NCBI GenBank assembly: GCA_026692705.1
Contig: JAPLOE010000213.1
Span: 1 to 64,000 of the forward strand
Source: Planctomycetota bacterium
Lineage (GTDB): Bacteria > Planctomycetota > UBA1135 > GCA-002686595
Direction of reading: 5' to 3'
DNA length: 64,000 nucleotides
The notes below the pieces were generated by a model, which saw only the letters and a program-made list of their open reading frames with translations, was not told the origin of the DNA and ran no database searches. Shown here piece by piece: positions 45,389 through 55,687 of this stretch (positions are counted from its first letter, which is position 1; each line of letters opens with the position of its first letter). The position numbers and the translations under genes are program-made.

Positions 45389-46801
45389 ATGAAATCCCAA
45401 TTGCTCCCGCTCGCACTAGCCCTGCCGCTCACGGGTTGCACAACGTTTGCGCCTGAGCAACCCGTGCCGCGTGCGGAGCTGCGCGCCGTTCCGGCCGTTC
45501 CCGCGGCGGCGAAGCCGGAGCCCGTGCGCGACGGAACCGTGCGCACGTTGCAGCAAGCGGTCGCACTGTGCCTCGCACGCAACCCCAACCTGTTCGAGGC
45601 CGAGGCGCGCGTGCACGGTGCGGAAGCGGCGCTCGCGCAGGCCCGCGCGGCGCTCTACCCGATGGTCGGAGCGCAACTCGCGGTCCTGTGGGCCGACGCA
45701 CCGTCGACGTACCTGTTCAAGTCGATCGACGCAGGACGATTGGGCCCGAACACGAACTTTAACGACCCGGGCTCGCTGCGCAACACGGAGGCATCGCTCG
45801 GCGCGAGCTGGAACCTGTGGCGCGGCGGCATCGATTCCGCCGGGATTCGCGCGGCGCAGCTCGGCATCGATGCCGGCACTGCGGCGCAGGACGCGGCCCG
45901 CAACGCGCTCGTCGCGGCAGTTTCGAGTACGTGGCTGGAACTGCGTGCCACGCGTGAACTCGCGGCGTCCGACGATGCGCGCGTTCGCACGCTGGAAGAG
46001 CAACTCTCGAGCGCGCGCAAGCGACTCGAGAACGGTGCGGCGCTCCGCATCGACGTTCTGTCGCTCGAAGTGCGGCTCGCGCAGGCCCAGGAACGCCGCA
46101 CGCGCACGGAGCTGGGGCGCAAGCTCGCGCTCGCTGGGCTGCGGCAGCTGCTCGCGCTCGACGATGCCGCGCCGATCGAGCCGGATGAGAGCTTGCCGGG
46201 CTCGATCACGTTGCCCGCGACACGCGAAGTCGCGCAAGGCGACGCGAAGCAGCACCGCGGCGAGCTGGTGGCGGCCCTGAGCGAGCTCGATGCTGCGAAA
46301 ACCCGCGTGGAAATGGCTCAACGCGCGTGGACGCCGCGCTTGGATCTCATGGCGCGCGTCTGGGGCGGAGAGACCGACGTCTCGCTCGACCTGCAGCGCA
46401 CGAACTCGCAAGTGGCGCTCGTGCTGTCGGTCGATGCGCTCGATGGCGGAATGCGCTCGGCGGGGCTCGCCGGTGCGCGTGCGCAGTTCGTGGCAGCCGA
46501 CGCGCGCATGCGCAGCACGGAACTCGCCGTCGCCAACGACGTCGACCGCGCGTGGTACGCGCTCGAGGAAGCCACCGCGATGCTCGACGTTGCGGAACGT
46601 GCGGAGCGGGCGGCTGCCGAGGGCCTCGGACTCGCTGCGACGTCGCTCGAGGGCGGCGCGACGACGGTCTCGCGCTATCTCGACGCCGAATCGGATCAGG
46701 CGCAGGCACGTGCCCAGCTCGTGCTCGCGCGAATTCATGTCCAGCGCGCCGGCTTCGAACTGCGTCGCGCGACGGGAACCCTGCAGGAGGTGACGTGGTG
46801 A
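45389..46801 (+). CDS. TolC-family outer-membrane efflux lipoprotein
   Basis: The product is 470 aa with lipoprotein signal L-A-L-P-L-T-G-C. The long alpha-helical repeats typical of TolC/OprM are visible in two halves (L-Q-Q-A-V-A-L-C-L-A-R-N-P-N-L near 55; R-A-W-T-P-R-L-D-L-M-A-R-V near 310). It forms the outer-membrane channel for the adaptor and pump encoded next. ATG 45389, preceded by GAGG, is preferred over TTG 45380. The gene overlaps the adaptor gene by GTGA. Confidence 0.87.
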   Translation: MKSQLLPLALALPLTGCTTFAPEQPVPRAELRAVPAVPAAAKPEPVRDGTVRTLQQAVALCLARNPNLFEAEARVHGAEAALAQARAALYPMVGAQLAVLWADAPSTYLFKSIDAGRLGPNTNFNDPGSLRNTEASLGASWNLWRGGIDSAGIRAAQLGIDAGTAAQDAARNALVAAVSSTWLELRATRELAASDDARVRTLEEQLSSARKRLENGAALRIDVLSLEVRLAQAQERRTRTELGRKLALAGLRQLLALDDAAPIEPDESLPGSITLPATREVAQGDAKQHRGELVAALSELDAAKTRVEMAQRAWTPRLDLMARVWGGETDVSLDLQRTNSQVALVLSVDALDGGMRSAGLAGARAQFVAADARMRSTELAVANDVDRAWYALEEATAMLDVAERAERAAAEGLGLAATSLEGGATTVSRYLDAESDQAQARAQLVLARIHVQRAGFELRRATGTLQEVTW

Positions 46802-47949
46802 GCGCTTCGAACCGTTGGCTGTCGTGGGCTGGCCTGGGCATCGTGCTCGGTGGCGTCGTGCTGTACGCCGGTGGTTTCCTGTCGGGCGAGCGCATCGCGC
46901 CGGGTGAAAGCGGAGCACGGCCGAAGCTCGATGCTCCCACGGAGACGACGACCGTCGTGAAGCGCAGCGTCGCGATCTTCGAGGAATCGGTGGGCACGGT
47001 GCGTTCGCGCCGCACGGTCGCGGTTTCGGCACAAGTGCCGGCGCGTGTCACACAGGTTGCGGTCGAGGCAGGCCAGGCCGTGAAGGCCGGGGACGTGCTC
47101 GCGACGCTCGACGATCGTGAATTCGCCTCGCGCGTCGCGCAGGCCAGGCAAGCCGTGCTCGCAGCCCAGAGCGGGATCGCCCGTGCGGAGCAGGCGCGGA
47201 CGCAGGCGCAAGCGCGTGCGACGCAGGCCAAGTCGGCGCGCGAGCGCACGAAGGTCCTGTTCGAGGGCGGAGCGGCGACGAGCGAGCAGCTCGAGGCCGC
47301 GGAAGCGGCGTTTTCCGGCGGCGAAGCTGCGGTGGCCGAGGGCGAGGCCGCGGTCGCGATGGCGAAGGCCGAGCACGCGCGCGCGCTGCAGATGACGAGC
47401 GAGGCGGAGGTCGCGCTCGGCTACACGCGCCTCGTCGCACCGCTCGACGGCGTCGTCGCTGAACGCAGCGTCGAGGCCGGCGATCTCGCGTTGCCGGGCC
47501 ATCCGCTGTTCGTCGTGCTCGATCCCGCGCAATTGCGGCTCGATGCGCGCGTGCGCGAGGGCCTCGTCGGACGCCTGAAGTCCGGGGATGAGCTCACGCT
47601 GCAGTTCGACACGCTCGCGGTGACCGCCAAGGGACGTGTGAGCGAGGTGCTGCCGTCCGCGGACGCGCGCAGCCGCACGTTCGAGGTGCGCGTGGACTTC
47701 GATGAAATCACCGGTGCGCGGCCGGGCATGTTCGCGCGCTTGCGCATTCCGGCCGGCGAACGCGAGGTCGTGCTCGCGCCGGCCGAGGCGATCGCCCACG
47801 TCGGTCAGCTCGCCAGCGTGATCGTCGAGGACCGCGGCGAGTGGAAGCGGCGACTGGTCACGGTCGGAGATCCGCTCGAGGATGGGCTCGTCGAGGTGCT
47901 CTCCGGCCTCGCAGGCGGCGAGCGCATCGGCCGCGGAGGCACGCGATGA
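46798..47949 (+). CDS. RND efflux periplasmic adaptor (membrane fusion protein)
   Basis: The product is 383 aa with an N-terminal membrane anchor (A-G-L-G-I-V-L-G-G-V-V-L-Y). Features are the biotinyl-lipoyl half motif (V-E-A-G-Q-A-V-K-A-G-D-V-L-A-T-L-D), a long coiled-coil hairpin (about 125-215) and the second lipoyl half (Y-T-R-L-V-A-P-L-D-G-V-V). A barrel and membrane-proximal domain follow. It links the pump to the TolC-like protein. Coupled by overlaps at both ends. Confidence 0.9.
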   Translation: MSASNRWLSWAGLGIVLGGVVLYAGGFLSGERIAPGESGARPKLDAPTETTTVVKRSVAIFEESVGTVRSRRTVAVSAQVPARVTQVAVEAGQAVKAGDVLATLDDREFASRVAQARQAVLAAQSGIARAEQARTQAQARATQAKSARERTKVLFEGGAATSEQLEAAEAAFSGGEAAVAEGEAAVAMAKAEHARALQMTSEAEVALGYTRLVAPLDGVVAERSVEAGDLALPGHPLFVVLDPAQLRLDARVREGLVGRLKSGDELTLQFDTLAVTAKGRVSEVLPSADARSRTFEVRVDFDEITGARPGMFARLRIPAGEREVVLAPAEAIAHVGQLASVIVEDRGEWKRRLVTVGDPLEDGLVEVLSGLAGGERIGRGGTR

Positions 47950-50900
47950 CACGCCACGCGAGCGCGCCCTCGAACGAGGGTTGGATGTCGCGCATGGTGC
48001 GCGCGTTCACGACCGGGCCGCTGTCGCCGGTGCTGCTGATCCTGTCGGCCGCGGTTGGACTGGTCGCCGTGCTCGCGACGCCGCGCGAGGAAGAGCCGCA
48101 GATCGTCGTGCCGATGGCCGACGTGATGGTGTCGTTCCCCGGCGCGAGCGCCGAGGAAGTCGAGCAGCTCGTCGCGACGCCGCTCGAGAAGCTCATGTGG
48201 CAGATCGACGGCGTCGAGCACGTGTATTCCGTCTCGCGTCGCGGCGGTGCGGCGATCACCGTGCGCTTCTTCGTCGGCGAGGACCGCGAGCGCGCGCTGG
48301 TGCGCTTGCAGTCGAAGATCGAGGCCCACCGCGGCGAAGCGCCCCCGGGCGTCGCGGGTTGGGCCGTGCGCCCGGTCGAGATCGACGACGTGCCGATCGT
48401 CGCGCTGACGCTGTGGTCGGAGAGCGCGGATCCGGCGGCGTTGCGGCGCTCCGCCGAGGAACTGCTCGCGCGGCTCGAGGAAGTGCCCGATGTGTCCCGC
48501 ACGGAGATTCTCGGCGGGCTTCCGCGCGAAGTGCGCGTCGAGCTCGATCCTGAGGCGCTCGCGGCGCGCGAGTTGTCGCCCCTGGAAGTCGCGGGCGCGC
48601 TGGCCGCGGCGGATTCTGCGTTGCAGGCGGGTGCCTTCGACCGTGCGGACCGGCACATCGAGCTGCAGGCCGGGCCGTTCCTCGGGGACAGCCGCGAAAT
48701 CGCCGAGCTCGTGGTCGGCGTGCACGGCGACCGGCCGGTGCACGTGCGCGACGTCGCGAAGGTCGTCGACGGTCCCGTGGAGGCGCGAGCGCTCGTGCGA
48801 CTGGGTTTCGGGCCGAATGGCGCCGGGCCGCAGGGCAAGTCCTTCGACGCGGTCACGCTCGCGATCTCGAAGAAGAAAGGCACGAACGCGGTTCACGTCG
48901 CCGAAGCCGTCGTCGAGCGCGCGCACGAGCTCGCTCGCGAGATCCTGCCGAGTGACGTCCACTTGCAGGTGACACGCGACTGGGGCGAGACCGCCGACGA
49001 GAAGGTCAACGAGCTGCTTGGCCACCTCACGCTCGCGATCGTCACCGTGATCGCGCTGGTCGCCTTCGCGCTCGGGCGCCGCGAGGGCCTGATCGTCGCC
49101 GCCGCCGTGCCCGTCACGTTCGCGCTGACGCTCGGCTTCAACTTGCTCGTCGGCTATTCGATCAACCGCGTGACGCTGTTCGCGCTCGTGTTGGTGCTGG
49201 GACTTGTGTGCGACGACCCGATCGTCGACGTCGAGAACATCCATCGGCACTTCCGCCGCGCCGCGAAGGCGCCGCTCGAGGCCGTGATCGAGGCGGTGAA
49301 CGAGGTTCGCCCGCCGGTGATCGTCGCGACGCTCGCGGTGATCCTGTCGTTTGTCCCGCTGTTCTTCATCACCGGGATGATGGGGCCCTACATGCGCCCG
49401 ATGGCGTTCAACGTGCCGGTCGCGATGGCGATGAGCCTGCTCGTGGCATTCACGGTGACGCCGTGGATGAGCTACAAGCTGCTCAAGCCGCACACGGGCG
49501 AGCACGACGATTCAGGTGGCCTGCTCGAGCGTGGTTACGTCGGCGCGTTGACGGCGCTGCTGCGCAGCAAGGTCGCGCGCTTCTCGCTGTGGGCCTCGAT
49601 CGCGGTGTCCGGAGCCCTTGCCGTTGGCCTCGGAGCGAGCGGCGCCGTGCCGCTGAAAATGCTGCCCTACGACAACAAGAGCGAGTTCGACCTCGTCATC
49701 GACTTGCCGAACGGCTCGACGCTCGAGGCGACGGATGCGGCCGTGCGCGACATCGAGGCGCAGCTCGCGACGGTCGCGGAAGTTACGGATTTCTCGGCCT
49801 TCATCGGCACCGCCGGCCCGATCGACTTCAACGGCCTCGTGCGCCGCTACAACCTGCGCGCGTCGCCGGAGCTGGCGCAAGTGCGCGTGCGGCTCGTGGG
49901 CAAGGGCGAGCGCGAGCAGCGGAGCCACGAGCTCGCGCTGCGCATCCGCAACGAGCTGCAGGAGATCGCGGGTCGCCACGGCGCGACGTTGAAGATCGTC
50001 GAGCTTCCGCCAGGGCCGCCGGTGCTCGCCACGCTGGTCGCCGAGGTGCGCGGACCCGCGGAGCGCACGTGGCCGGAGATCGTCGCCGGTGCGCGCGAAG
50101 TCGCGAAGTCTCTCGCCGCCGAACACGGCGTGGTCGACGTCGACGTGATGACCGAAGAGCCGCACGCGCGCCTGGAATTCGAGCTCGATCGCGAGAAGGC
50201 CATGCTGCACGGCGTCTCGTCGGAGCTCGTGACTCGCACGCTCGCGCTCGCGCTCACAGGCGCCCCGGTCGCGACCGTTCATGAGCCGCACGAACGCCAG
50301 CCGCTCGTGCTCAAGCTCGGCCTCGACCGCGAGCACCGCAGCGGGGCGGAAGAGCTCGGGCGCCTCTCGATGAAGGGCGCCGACGGCTCGCTCGTGCCGC
50401 TCGCGGAGCTCGGCCGTTTCCGCGAGGTCCAGAGCGAGCCCTCGATCTACCACAAGGACCTGGCGCGCACGGCCTTCGTGCTCGGCGAGGTCGCAGGCCG
50501 TCCGCCGGCGGAAATCGTGCTGTCGCAGCAGGCCTTGCGCGAGCGCGAACCGCTCCTCGGTGGCCTCGCCGCCGACTGGTCGGGCGAAGGCGAGTGGCAA
50601 ATCACGCTCGACGTCTTCCGCGACCTCGGCCTCGCCTTCGCGGGCGCGCTGGTCGGCATCTACGTGCTGCTCGTGCTGCAGACGCACTCGTTCCTGCTGC
50701 CGCTGGTGGTGATGCTCTCGATCCCGCTGGGCGCGATCGGCATCCTCCCGGGCTTCTGGCTGCTCAACCTCGTCCTCGACGAGCCCGTCGGCGGCTACGG
50801 CACGCCCGTGTTCTTCACCGCGACGGGCATGATCGGAATGATCGCGCTCGCCGGCATCGTCGTGCGCAACTCGATCATCCTGATCGACTTCATGTCCGAG

Positions 50901-51149
50901 CGCGAAGCGGCGGGAGCGTCGCTCGACGACGCCGTGCTGGAGAGCGGGACCAAGCGCCTGCGCCCGATCCTGCTCACCGCTGGAGCCGCGATGCTCGGCG
51001 CCTGGCCGATCACGCTCGACCCGATCTTCTCCGGGCTCGCGTGGAGCCTGATCTTCGGCCTCGTGGCCTCGACCGGATTCACGCTGCTCGTCATCCCGAT
51101 CGCCTACCGCTGGCTCCGGCAGCGCGCGCGGGCCAAGGTCACGGCGTAG
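47946..51149 (+). CDS. RND efflux pump (AcrB/MdtB-like superfamily)
   Basis: The product is 1067 aa with 12 helices and two large periplasmic loops. Proton-relay residues are in G-L-V-C-D-D-P-I-V-D-V-E-N of helix 4. The N-terminal P-R-E-E-E-P and F-P-G-A-S-A-E-E-V-E segments are typical of pumps in the unassigned or multidrug RND branch rather than of heavy-metal pumps. Since it is the last gene of a run starting with sulfide detoxification, it may export a sulfur-containing or toxic organic compound; this is inference. Its last 11 bases overlap the convergent outer-membrane factor gene. Confidence 0.9.
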   Translation: MTRHASAPSNEGWMSRMVRAFTTGPLSPVLLILSAAVGLVAVLATPREEEPQIVVPMADVMVSFPGASAEEVEQLVATPLEKLMWQIDGVEHVYSVSRRGGAAITVRFFVGEDRERALVRLQSKIEAHRGEAPPGVAGWAVRPVEIDDVPIVALTLWSESADPAALRRSAEELLARLEEVPDVSRTEILGGLPREVRVELDPEALAARELSPLEVAGALAAADSALQAGAFDRADRHIELQAGPFLGDSREIAELVVGVHGDRPVHVRDVAKVVDGPVEARALVRLGFGPNGAGPQGKSFDAVTLAISKKKGTNAVHVAEAVVERAHELAREILPSDVHLQVTRDWGETADEKVNELLGHLTLAIVTVIALVAFALGRREGLIVAAAVPVTFALTLGFNLLVGYSINRVTLFALVLVLGLVCDDPIVDVENIHRHFRRAAKAPLEAVIEAVNEVRPPVIVATLAVILSFVPLFFITGMMGPYMRPMAFNVPVAMAMSLLVAFTVTPWMSYKLLKPHTGEHDDSGGLLERGYVGALTALLRSKVARFSLWASIAVSGALAVGLGASGAVPLKMLPYDNKSEFDLVIDLPNGSTLEATDAAVRDIEAQLATVAEVTDFSAFIGTAGPIDFNGLVRRYNLRASPELAQVRVRLVGKGEREQRSHELALRIRNELQEIAGRHGATLKIVELPPGPPVLATLVAEVRGPAERTWPEIVAGAREVAKSLAAEHGVVDVDVMTEEPHARLEFELDREKAMLHGVSSELVTRTLALALTGAPVATVHEPHERQPLVLKLGLDREHRSGAEELGRLSMKGADGSLVPLAELGRFREVQSEPSIYHKDLARTAFVLGEVAGRPPAEIVLSQQALREREPLLGGLAADWSGEGEWQITLDVFRDLGLAFAGALVGIYVLLVLQTHSFLLPLVVMLSIPLGAIGILPGFWLLNLVLDEPVGGYGTPVFFTATGMIGMIALAGIVVRNSIILIDFMSEREAAGASLDDAVLESGTKRLRPILLTAGAAMLGAWPITLDPIFSGLAWSLIFGLVASTGFTLLVIPIAYRWLRQRARAKVTA

Positions 51150-52500
51150 GCGCGAGCGCACCGCCGCTGGCGCGGGCGAGCTCGAGCCGACTGCGCGCGA
51201 GCACGGCCTGCGCCGCGACGACCGCGCGCTGCAGGGCCACCTGTCGCGCCTGCGCGTCGAGCAGGTCGAGTGCGGTCGCGTGGCCGGCCTCGAAGGCGGT
51301 GCGCGCAAGTTCCGCGGCTCGGTTTGCCTGCGGCGCCGCCGAGGACGAGAGCGTCGCGAGCGTGCGCTCGGCTGCGAGCGCGTTGGCGTGCGCGGCACGG
51401 ATCTCCTGCTCGGCCTCACTGCGCAGCGCCTCGCGTTCCTCCTCGGCCTTGTCGCGCAGGAGCTCCGCGCGCCGCAGCTGCACGAGGTTCTGGTCGAAGA
51501 TCGGGATCTCGATCGAACCGCTGAAACCGCCGACGAACGGCGTGTTGGTGCCGCGCTCGGGGTGTTCGGTGTCGAGCCCAAGCGAAACGTCCGGCGTCGT
51601 GCGGCTGCGCTCGAGCGCGACGATCGCTTCGGCGCGCTGCACCGAGAGGTTCGCCGCGCGCAGGTCGAGCCGACGTTCACGGGCCGCGGCCAGCAGCTCG
51701 TCGAGCTGCGGCACGAGGAAGACGTCGGACGGGTCTTCACCCAGGACCTCGATCCGGGCGGGATCGCCGTCGAGCGACAGGAGCGACGCGAGTTCGCGAC
51801 GCTGCTCGATCACGGCGGATTCGAGCCGCTGGTGCTCGACGAGCGCGAGAGAGACGCGGCTTTCGGCCTGGTTGAGCTCGACGGAGCGACCCACGCCGCG
51901 TTCGACGCGAATGCGCACGAGATCGCGGGCGCCGAGCGCGACCCGGATCTCGGAATCGACCGCCGCGCGGGCCGCGAGCGCTCCGCGGAGCCCGATGTAC
52001 GCGCGTTCGACGTCGTAGGCGAGCTTCGCCGCCTGCCCCGCGACCGCTGCGACCTTCTCGCGCAGCTCGGCCTCGGCGAATTCTCGGCGGAAACGGATCT
52101 GCCAGAGCTCGCTCAGGCTCTGCACGAGGTCGGCGCCGATGCGCTCGCGACCGCCGCCATCCGGCCACAGGTAGCTCAGGCCGAGCGTCGGGTTGCGCAG
52201 CAGTCCCGACTGCTCGTAGTCGGCGCGCGAGACGCCGATCTCGAAGAACGCCGCGCGCAAGCGACGGTTCTGCAGGAGCGCGAGCTGGCGCGCTTCGGCG
52301 AGCGTGAGCCCGTCCTCGAGCACGCGCTCGACCTCCACCGTCGACAGCCCCGGTTCATCGGGCCGCAGGACCTTCTCGACTCCGGTCGCCTCGCGGATCG
52401 CGACTTGGGCGTCCGCGTAGTCCGCGCTGGGATCGACCGTCGTCCGGCACGCCGCGACGAGCGCGACACCCGCCAACACCACGAGATCAAGCTTCCGCAC
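51139..52500 (-). CDS. TolC-family outer-membrane factor of a metal RND system
   Basis: The product is 453 aa with lipoprotein signal L-V-A-A-C and the two helical repeats of outer-membrane efflux proteins (T-L-A-E-A-R-Q-L-A-L-L-Q-N-R-R-L near 75; R-R-L-D-L-R-A-A-N-L-S-V near 285). Its start overlaps the CusA/CzcA-like gene by 14 bp. The 3' end overlaps the opposite RND pump gene by 11 bp. Confidence 0.87.
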   Translation of the reverse strand: MRKLDLVVLAGVALVAACRTTVDPSADYADAQVAIREATGVEKVLRPDEPGLSTVEVERVLEDGLTLAEARQLALLQNRRLRAAFFEIGVSRADYEQSGLLRNPTLGLSYLWPDGGGRERIGADLVQSLSELWQIRFRREFAEAELREKVAAVAGQAAKLAYDVERAYIGLRGALAARAAVDSEIRVALGARDLVRIRVERGVGRSVELNQAESRVSLALVEHQRLESAVIEQRRELASLLSLDGDPARIEVLGEDPSDVFLVPQLDELLAAARERRLDLRAANLSVQRAEAIVALERSRTTPDVSLGLDTEHPERGTNTPFVGGFSGSIEIPIFDQNLVQLRRAELLRDKAEEEREALRSEAEQEIRAAHANALAAERTLATLSSSAAPQANRAAELARTAFEAGHATALDLLDAQARQVALQRAVVAAQAVLARSRLELARASGGALAPTP

Positions 52501-55500
52501 CGGTCACCTCCATTGGCATGTCGTTTTCCTCGCCGGTTTCCGCCGGAATCGCGAAACGCAGGAACAGGCTCGGAACGAGCAGCATGTTGAGCAGCGTCGA
52601 CGACAGGAGTCCCCACAGGATCACCACCGCCATCGGCGTCAGGATCTCGCTGCCCGGCTTGTCGCCGCGCAGTGCGAGCGGAATCAGGGCGAGGCCCGCA
52701 GCCAGCGCCGTCATCAGGATCGGAGCGAGGCGCTCGAGCGCACCCCGCCGCACCGCCTCGCGGAAGTCGCGCACGCCCTCGTGGCGTTGCAGGTGGCGGA
52801 TGTGCGACACGAGCATGATGCCGTTGCGCGCCGCGACGCCGAACACCGTGATGAACCCGATGATCGACGCCACTGTCAGCACGCCGCCGGTCAGGTAAAC
52901 GCCGAGCACGCCCCCGATCAGCGCGAGCGGCAGGTTGAGCAGGATCAGCGCCGCATCGCGCACCGAACCGAACGCGAAGTACAGCAGGAACGCGATGCTC
53001 ACGACGATCAGCACGCCGAGCACGCTCAGGAGCTCGCCCGTGGCCTGCGCGCTCTCGAACTGGCCGCCGTACTCGACCCAGTAGCCCGACGGCAGCTCCA
53101 CCTGCGCCTCGATGCCGCTGCGGATCTCCTCGACGACGCCGCGCAGGTCGCGCCCGGCGACGTTGCACATCACGACGATCTTGCGCTGCGCGTTTTCGCG
53201 ACTGATGAAGTTCGGCGTGCGGTCCTCGCGCACCGAGGCGAGCGCGCGCAGTGGGATTCGCTGCCCTTCCGGCGCCTCGACGAGCACGTCCGGCAGGTAC
53301 TCCGGATCGAGCTGCCCCGCCCCGGTCGTTCGCACGACCAGCGCGACGGGGTTGGTGCCCTCGAGCACTTCGCTCGCGACGCTGCCTTGCGTGGCGAGCT
53401 CGACCGCGTGCGCCACGTCCTCGATGTGCAGCCCGTGCCGCGCGATCGCCGCGCGATCGAACTCGATGCGCATCGTCGGCACCAGCGCCTGCCGCTCGAC
53501 CGACAGGTCGACGACTCCCGGGACGGTTCTCATCACCTCCTCGATCTTCGCGCCGAGGTCGCGCAGTTGCCCCAGATCCGGCCCGAACAGCTTGACCGCG
53601 ATGCTCGCGCGCGTGCCCGACAGCATGTGGTCGATGCGGTGACCGATCGGCTGCCCGAACGAGGCCTGGATCCCCGCGATGCTGCCCAGCCGCTCGCGCA
53701 TCGACTCGAGCAGCTCCTCCTTCGTGCGCCGCGGCTTGCCCATGCGCACCGGAGCTTCCATGTCCAGCGTGAGGTCGATCTCGCTCGCCTCGACGCCCTG
53801 CACGTGCTCGTCTTCCTCGGCGCGCCCGGTGCGACGCCCCATCGCGACGACTTCCGGTTCCTGCATGAGCTGCTGCTCGACCATGTGCGCGAGCTGGTCG
53901 CCCTGCGCGATCGACGTGCCCGGCAGGCTCGCCACCTCGACGACCAGCGCGCCCTCGTTGAATTCCGGCAGGAATCCGCGCCCCATCGTGGCCGCGCTCC
54001 AGGTCGCGAGCGCCAGCATCGCCGCACTCGGGATGCCGACGATCCACGGGTGATTCAGCGCCCACTCGAGCGGTTTCGCGTAGAGCTTCTGCAGAAGGTG
54101 CACGAGCGGCGGCTCGCCGCCCTTGGTCACGATGCGGCTGTTCGGCAAGAGCAGGCTGCACAGCGCCGGCGTCAGCGTGAGCGCCGTGAGCAGCGAGGCC
54201 GCGAGCGACACCGTGAACGCAAGACCAAGCGGCCGAAGCAGGCGTCCTTCGACGCCCGACAGGAAGAACAGCGGTGCGAACACGAGCAGGATGATGAACG
54301 TCGCGAGCACGATCGAGCCGCGCACTTCGACGCTCGCCGCGTAGATCACGCTCGCCGCCGCCTTGCGCCGCCCCTCGGGCAGCTTGCGGTTCTCGCGCAG
54401 GCGCCGCAGCACGTTCTCGACGTCGATGATCGCGTCGTCGACCAGTGCGCCGATCGCGATCGCCATGCCGCCGAGCGTCATCGTGTTGATGTTCGCGCCC
54501 ATCAGCTCGAGCGCGAGCACCGTGATCAGGAGCGACAGCGGCAGCGCGAGCAGCGTGATGACGCTCGCGCGCGTGCTCGCGAGGAACGCCGCCACGACCA
54601 GCACGACGAACAGCGCGCCCTCGACCAGCGCCGACACCGTGTTGTCGACCGAGTTCTGGATGAACGAGGCCTGCCGGAACAGGTTGCGGTTGATGTGCAT
54701 GCCCGCCGGCAGCACGGCCTGCAGCTCGTCGAGCGTGCGGTCGAGGCGCTCGGTCAGCTCGAGCGTGTTCGCGCCCGGCTGCTTCTGCACCGCGAGCACG
54801 ACGCCCGCCTCGATGATCGGCTCCCAGTCCTCGCCGCGCCGCGAGGCCGCCGCCGTGCCGCGCTTGAGCGCCGGCCCGATCACGACCTCGCCGAGATCGC
54901 GCACCGTCACCGGCACGCCGTCGCGCCGCGCGACCTGCACCGCCGCGATGTCGTCGATCCCGACGACGCGGCCGATGCCTTCGACGAGCACTTCCTGCGA
55001 GCCCATGTGCAGCACGCCCGCGGCCACGTTCTGGTTCGAGCCCGCGAGCGCCTCGATCACCTCGTCCGCCGTCACGCCGTAGGCGCGCATGCGGTCGGGC
55101 TCGAGCAGCACCTGGTACTGCTTCGTGTCGCCGCCGATCGGCGTCACCTGCGACACGCCCGGCACCGACAGCAGGCGGCGCTTGAGCACCGTCGTCGCCG
55201 TCGTGCGCAGCTCGAGCGGCCCGTGGCGATCGCTGGTGAGCGACACGAACAGGATCTCGCCCATCACGCTCGACACCGGCGCGAGCTTCGGCGCCTCGAC
55301 GCCTTCAGGCATCGCGCCCGAGATCGTGCTCAGCCGCTCCGCCACCGTCTGGCGCGCGCGGTGGATGTCGGTGCCCCACTCGAACTCGACCCACACGACG
55401 GTGATGCCGAGCGCCGTGCCCGAGCGCACGCGCCGCACGCCCGAGGCGCCGTTCATCACGCTCTCGATCGGGAACGTGACCTGCGTCTCCATTTCCTGCG

Positions 55501-55672
55501 GAGAGAGGCTGTGACCTTCGACGAGCACCGTGACGGTCGGCGCCGTCAGGTCGGGGAAGACGTCGACCGGCATGCGCAGCGTGACGAACACGCCCAGCGC
55601 CATCGCGAGGATCGACAGGACGATGACCGTGAGGCGCTTCTCGAGCGCCCAGCGGATCAGGAGGTTGATCAC
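52487..55672 (-). CDS. Heavy-metal RND efflux pump, CusA/CzcA family
   Basis: The product is 1061 aa. Family features are the N-terminal helix and P-V-D-V-F-P-D-L-T-A-P, Q-V-T-F-P-I-E near residue 64, Y-G-V-T-A-D-E-V, and helix 4 G-A-L-V-D-D-A-I-I-D-V-E-N-V-L-R-R. These are typical of the heavy-metal (HME) subfamily. The substrate could be Cu(I)/Ag(I) or divalent Zn/Co/Ni; the methionine triad was not checked. It follows the adaptor gene by 15 bp in the same operon. Confidence 0.92.
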   Translation of the reverse strand: MINLLIRWALEKRLTVIVLSILAMALGVFVTLRMPVDVFPDLTAPTVTVLVEGHSLSPQEMETQVTFPIESVMNGASGVRRVRSGTALGITVVWVEFEWGTDIHRARQTVAERLSTISGAMPEGVEAPKLAPVSSVMGEILFVSLTSDRHGPLELRTTATTVLKRRLLSVPGVSQVTPIGGDTKQYQVLLEPDRMRAYGVTADEVIEALAGSNQNVAAGVLHMGSQEVLVEGIGRVVGIDDIAAVQVARRDGVPVTVRDLGEVVIGPALKRGTAAASRRGEDWEPIIEAGVVLAVQKQPGANTLELTERLDRTLDELQAVLPAGMHINRNLFRQASFIQNSVDNTVSALVEGALFVVLVVAAFLASTRASVITLLALPLSLLITVLALELMGANINTMTLGGMAIAIGALVDDAIIDVENVLRRLRENRKLPEGRRKAAASVIYAASVEVRGSIVLATFIILLVFAPLFFLSGVEGRLLRPLGLAFTVSLAASLLTALTLTPALCSLLLPNSRIVTKGGEPPLVHLLQKLYAKPLEWALNHPWIVGIPSAAMLALATWSAATMGRGFLPEFNEGALVVEVASLPGTSIAQGDQLAHMVEQQLMQEPEVVAMGRRTGRAEEDEHVQGVEASEIDLTLDMEAPVRMGKPRRTKEELLESMRERLGSIAGIQASFGQPIGHRIDHMLSGTRASIAVKLFGPDLGQLRDLGAKIEEVMRTVPGVVDLSVERQALVPTMRIEFDRAAIARHGLHIEDVAHAVELATQGSVASEVLEGTNPVALVVRTTGAGQLDPEYLPDVLVEAPEGQRIPLRALASVREDRTPNFISRENAQRKIVVMCNVAGRDLRGVVEEIRSGIEAQVELPSGYWVEYGGQFESAQATGELLSVLGVLIVVSIAFLLYFAFGSVRDAALILLNLPLALIGGVLGVYLTGGVLTVASIIGFITVFGVAARNGIMLVSHIRHLQRHEGVRDFREAVRRGALERLAPILMTALAAGLALIPLALRGDKPGSEILTPMAVVILWGLLSSTLLNMLLVPSLFLRFAIPAETGEENDMPMEVTGAEA

Positions 55673-55687
55673 TTGGTTTCCTCCCGA

